A stretch of DNA of 22,159 nt, taken from NCBI GenBank assembly GCA_019648995.1, contig BLXT01004610.1:4105046-4127204 (forward strand), written 5' to 3'. The notes under the pieces are model-generated. The model did not search any database. It was not told where the DNA came from and saw only the letters and a list, made by a program, of their open reading frames with translations. The translations under genes were made by a program, and so were the position numbers. This document shows positions 18,370 to 22,159 of the stretch, piece by piece (the first letter of the stretch is position 1; every line of letters begins with the position of its first letter). Source of the stretch: Plakobranchus ocellatus (Eukaryota; Mollusca; Gastropoda; Plakobranchidae).

Positions 18370-18474
18370 CCCTCTTTTTATGCTGGAATCCTCCCTTTAA
18401 CTCAAGAGAAGCGAAAGCCGAAGACTCAACTTGGCATCCAGGAATCATTACCAGGAGAGCTCAGTTTATTTGAG
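18370..18474 (+). other. Candidate cassette exon in the last intron (speculative)
   Basis: A 105-base open stretch, exactly 35 codons, follows ctctgacaaaatccag and is followed by gtgttt. In phase 0, matching the phase after exon 12, it would read PSFYAGILPLTQEKRKPKTQ, then LGIQESLPGELSLFE. The frame is closed upstream by TGA at 18358-18360, so an acceptor at 18369 would be needed. I recall no matching ITPR segment. The donor is weak. It could be a lineage-specific alternative exon, or chance. Confidence 0.25.
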
Positions 18475-20138
18475 GTGTTTTTTTCTTCCTTTTCTATAAC
18501 ACAACTATTGCAAATAACATATGCTGCTGAAAGCCTTTTGACAAAGTAGAGTGCACAATACAAAGATTATTACCAACTCAAAAAGATATTACAAAATATT
18601 GTGGGATTCCTTTTCATATTTTATTGTAATTAAAAAAAAAAAACAACCAAAAACCCCTACAGATTTCATCCTTGCTGTGGGAGACCTTTTCTTTTTTTTT
18701 TTTTTTTAGTTGTGGATTAGCATATACGTCCTCAAAATTGTAAAATGAATATCATTGTTTTATTTTTTTTGTGAACAATAATTTATGTGATTTTTTTAAA
18801 GAGGAAAACTTCACCCAGTGATCTTATCACAGTCTGGTTTAGCCGTTGTATGGAAAATAGGTTGATTATCTTTACTAATTTCACAGACTTATTGCATTTC
18901 CTGGTTCTAGTTTATTACTTTAAAAAGTTCAATGACCCATACTTAACTGGATAGTGAGAAATTAGAAAAGTTCTGATTATTTAGTTCAAAATGCAGTGCC
19001 ATTAAAGAAAATTTAATATGCCCTAGTCCGTGGCAAACAAATTTTATCCTATCATATGAATGTTGGAGCGCTGGTTCTTTACAGTTTTGAGGATATAACG
19101 TTCACCAAACAGTGACGGCACTATAGGGCACTATTCCTTAAAGTCTTAATTTTTTTGTTTCTGAATTAACATAACTAACCTTTTTCTTCTAAAGTTTGGT
19201 TTTAGTATGGTATATACTTCACTTTGTAACCTTACGATAACCTGACTTCAAGAGTAGAAAAAGATAAAAAAGATGTAATGCAAGGTTTTTTAGCTTTGGT
19301 TTTTTGAAAAAAAGGAATTTAATCTGTGAACAAGTAGTTTGCCTGTTCAAATGAACGGCAAAGGAAAAGACACTTTTAAGCATTTAAATCAAGGTTTGCC
19401 TTAAATTTTATGCTGAAGAATGTCTTAGGACATTACGACTTGAAATGGATTTCTCTAAATCTGAATAGGAACATTATCTACTTAACTTGTGTGTGCAGTA
19501 AACAAAATACAAAGAACGCTTAAAAAAAAAGTGAAAATTCACGAACCAAAATGTAAACCAAAGAAATAGCCACCTGAAATGTAGCCTTGTTCCAGTGCAT
19601 TTCTTGACTGAGATTGAATGATCACTGCTTTTGTAGCCAGGCAAAAAACTGTCATTCTTTTGCAAATAAAGTGGAAATCCAAGAACAAAAACATAAACCA
19701 AACGAAGATGCTTTGCATAACGCGGCCTTAATGAGGTTTAATTTTTAACTGAGGATCATTTGATGTCATTTGTGAATGGAGTTTGCACTCTATAAATTTT
19801 TAAGGACTTGGGACCTGCAAACAATTAATAAAAAATTATACTATCAGCTGCTATGATTTATTCAATATTTATGCTCTATGAACTTGTGATGTCATATCCT
19901 TCACTCAACAAAAGTAAACCAAATGAAGTTACTGTTTTGTGACACAACCTCAATTCAATTTATCCTTGTCTGAGCAGGATTTTAAAGCCTGGAATTTGAC
20001 ATCTTGACTTGGAGCAAATGAAGATTGATTTTTTGCTTAATTTGAAGTAAATCCTACAGTTCAATTTTGAAAATAGTGGGGCTTGAAGTCTATTAAAACA
20101 AAGATAAGTCTGAATTAACTTCTGAACAAAACAGGAAA

Positions 20139-20546
20139 AATGAAATACTTTGGAAATGAAAATGTTTAGGCCTACAGAAAAATTCATGAAGGAATGGAAC
20201 GTGGAAAAAGGAAAACATGTCGCCCCAAAAGACAGAACACCTTGGAATGGAAGAAGCAGAGGCGGTGAAAGTTCGTCATCAAGGTATGATCTAAAGATCT
20301 ACATTTTGTTGCAGGTCACTGTAATAATGTAAATGGGATGAAATGCCTTGGAAATGAGAAGAAGCACAAATTTATAAAGAAAAAAACATTCATAAATGCT
20401 TGTATCAGCAAAAAGGAGAACAGGTCGCCCAAAAAAAGAAAACGGAACAGTCAGGAATGGAAGAGGCAGAGGTGGAGAAAGCTCGTAATCAAGATCTGAT
20501 TTCAAGATCCTAATTTTGCCATTATTCACTGCAATAATTTAAAAAT
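20139..20546 (+). repeat. Two-copy ~200-bp tandem duplication (unit A)
   Basis: Copy 1 starts GAAATACTTTGGAAATGAAAA (about 20139) and copy 2 GAAATGCCTTGGAAATGAGAA (about 20340). Both continue with ATTCATAAA/GAA, AACA.GTCGCCC.AAA, GGAATGGAAGARGCAGAGG, GAAAG.TCGT.ATCAAG, GATCT.CATTTTG and CACTG.AATAAT. Copies are clearly diverged. Short frames within each are not supported as coding. Confidence 0.75.
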
Positions 20547-20970
20547 AGGCCTATGCAAAAAAATGCCACCTAAATTTCACTATTGCGATAAACAAATGGA
20601 AAGCTTGAAATAAAATTTCTCTATCCAGGTCTAAATATAAAATATTAACTTATAGGGATTGCAATAATCTAGGTATAGATCAATAATATCAAGATACTCA
20701 AAGTTTTGCTAAAAATGTTGGATTGACTGTTCGTATTCAAGATCTAGCCATTTTCCGCAGAAATTTAAATGTAGTTAAAAAATCACCACAATTAAAGTTA
20801 GGCCTAAATAAAAACTTCCACCACCTAAAATTCACTACTATAGCATTAATGGAATGGAAAGCTTGAAATAAACTTTAACTATCTGGTCTGGATTCTAGAC
20901 ATAAATAAATATCTAGACAAGTATTTTAATTTTACTACCTGGATTGCAATCACAATCTCAGATAGGGTCA
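20547..20970 (+). repeat. Two-copy diverged repeat (unit B)
   Basis: Copy 1 (about 20548-20695) and copy 2 (about 20800-20970) both begin AGGCCTA..AAAAA, then CCACCTAAA.TTCACTA, AATGGAAAGCTTGAAATAAA, CTATC..GGTCT and GGATTGCAAT. They follow directly after unit A, so a larger compound element may be present. Confidence 0.7.
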
Positions 20971-21059
20971 GCTCTAACTTTTGGTCCTGGGCGATAATCA
21001 GAATCTTTGAAAAAATTTTTTGGGGAAAGATTTGCCAAATTTTATCTTATGGATCCTGA

Positions 21060-21480
21060 TCAACTTCGATCTAGACTAGATCTAGATTAGACTTTTGATC
21101 CAAAGATATCGAGATGATTTAAATTTATTAGGATTACAAAAGGCATAATAAAATATTTCCTTATCAATATCACCAGGATGTAGATCTAGGACTTATACTA
21201 GATCTAAGTCTAGTTAACTTTAGATTTTCTTCTAGATTCTAGGTCCAATACAATATCTGGATTCCAGATTTAAGATCACACTTAGATTTTGATCTATAAT
21301 CCATATGGAACAGTCTCTAAAGATCTAATTTAGAGTCTAGAGCTAGGCCAAATCTCCATCTACCCAATCTTGATAGTCAAACTCACATATTTTTCTTAAT
21401 GCTAGGCTTTATGGATTGGCTAGATCTAGAGTATCGCTAAAAATTACAATTTGAAATCTTAATTCAGAATCCTTCAAAAT
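21060..21480. repeat. TCTAGATCTAG-rich palindromic stretch
   Basis: CTAGATCTAG-type words recur many times on both strands (for example GATCTAGACTAGATCTAG near 21070, ACTAGATCTAAGTCTAG near 21199, TTCTAGATTCTAGG near 21231 and GGCTAGATCTAGAG near 21418). The words are self-complementary and far denser than chance. The spacing is irregular, so it is not a simple microsatellite. Confidence 0.7.
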
Positions 21481-21858
21481 ATAGCAAGCTTGTGAATTGG
21501 ATCCAAGAGTCGAGAGATAATCTAAAAGTTTGAGCCTATAGATTTTGATGTACCTTCCACTTTCCATGAAGTATTGAAATGACTGTGTGTAGATAGCATT
21601 GGAACCTGTAGGGCATCAATTTTGAGGTTTTCTCTATTTTGCTTTTGCTCTCTAATGTCGGCCAAATGATTTTTCCCCCTCAAACTCATAATTAATTAGT
21701 TAAAAGAATGTCAGTTTCTTTACCTGTTTTATTTAAAATAGGTGAATTATTGCTTTTATACGATAGTTTACTGCTGCTTTAAATCTCTTTAAAGCCACGG
21801 TTTCAAAATTTAACGTATTTCGTTTTTCTTTACCAAATATTTTTTGGTTTGAAACTTT

Positions 21859-21893
21859 TGTGCGTGTATGTGTGTGTACGCGTGCTTTTGTGT
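21859..21893 (+). repeat. Interrupted (GT)n run
   Basis: TTGTGCGTGTATGTGTGTGT is followed by ACGCGTGCTTTTGTGT. It is a short imperfect GT microsatellite. Confidence 0.85.
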
Positions 21894-22148
21894 AAAATAG
21901 GTTTGTTGAAATTAGAAATATATCTTGTAACATATAAATCAGTAAGTTTTTCTTGGTTTTTATTTACTAAATCCGACACTAAGACAGAATTGTTCCACAA
22001 AAAAGTAAGACTGTCCATAAACGCACGATTCAGGAGATGATGTGGCAGAACCTTCAAACCTAGATGTCGTTATGCCTTTTATAATATAGATATGTGAAAC
22101 AAGATAAAATATTACTAGTCTCAACAGCGGATAAATAGACCTTAACTT

Positions 22149-22159
22149 GGGGGGGGGGG
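22149..22159 (+). other. Terminal G homopolymer, probable contig edge
   Basis: The last 11 bases are all G in an otherwise AT-rich intron. This may be a real G run or a sequencing/assembly end artefact. Confidence 0.5.

Larger units (their letters stand above)
16643..22159 (+). other. Downstream intron (partial), more than 5.5 kb
   Basis: No exon encoding the expected DIVSALED-type continuation was found. The stretch holds AT-rich sequence, a pair of hairpins near 17800-17900, the candidate cassette exon near 18370, weakly related segments containing TAAACCAAA around 19525-19930, two tandem duplications (20139-20970), a TCTAGATCT-rich part to about 21480, and a GT-rich run near 21859-21893. 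It ends in a G run. Confidence 0.7.

Noticed and set aside
20150-20332. Basic 60-codon frame (TEKFMKEWNVEKGK) as an exon
   Set aside because: It falls in the tandem unit A, and the second copy does not keep the frame.
1-22159. CRISPR array, operon, phage or toxin-antitoxin system
   Set aside because: The sequence is an intron-bearing animal gene. The tandem repeats seen lack uniform spacers, and no bacterial-type genes are present.

Overview
This is a eukaryotic genomic window from an AT-rich invertebrate. The only gene I can support is an interior part of one inositol 1,4,5-trisphosphate receptor gene (ITPR) on the + strand. Twelve consecutive exons lie between 4825 and 16642. They total 1802 coding bases, giving 600 complete codons after a split first codon, and every junction keeps the reading frame. 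Neither the gene's start nor its end is in the window. The protein aligns from memory with the central regulatory region of vertebrate ITPR1, roughly its residues 960-1610. This is the armadillo-like RIH/ARM2 region between the N-terminal IP3-binding core and the C-terminal calcium channel.

The organism is probably a mollusc, with a heterobranch (pulmonate) snail as my best guess. The reasons are soft: one ITPR close to both vertebrate and lophotrochozoan forms, AT-rich introns of moderate size, and a stretch near 20600-21500 full of TCTAGATCTAG-type palindromes, which I associate with such genomes. There is no prokaryotic operon, CRISPR array, phage, rRNA or tRNA gene here.

Layout: 1-4824 is upstream intron with a polypyrimidine tract and a small GC-richer island. 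4825-9717 holds exons 1-7, closely spaced. 9718-13007 is a 3.3-kb intron loaded with repeats: three diverged copies of a ~300-bp unit, with AT or CA microsatellites at two unit junctions, and a 60-bp retroposon tail with a 13-bp target-site duplication. 13008-16642 holds exons 8-12. Directly after exon 8 there is a ~56-bp minisatellite whose first copy contains the exon's own splice donor, followed by a 195-bp element with perfect 19-bp inverted ends. 16643-22159 is the start of an intron longer than 5.5 kb. It carries one cassette-exon candidate (18370-18474), hairpins, tandem duplications and the TCTAGATCT-rich stretch, and it ends in a run of G that looks like a contig edge.

I found no wholly new system. 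The points most worth a second look are the splice-donor minisatellite, the tiered repeat insertions in introns 7 and 8, the candidate cassette exon, and the lineage-specific lysine-rich linker encoded by exons 3-4.
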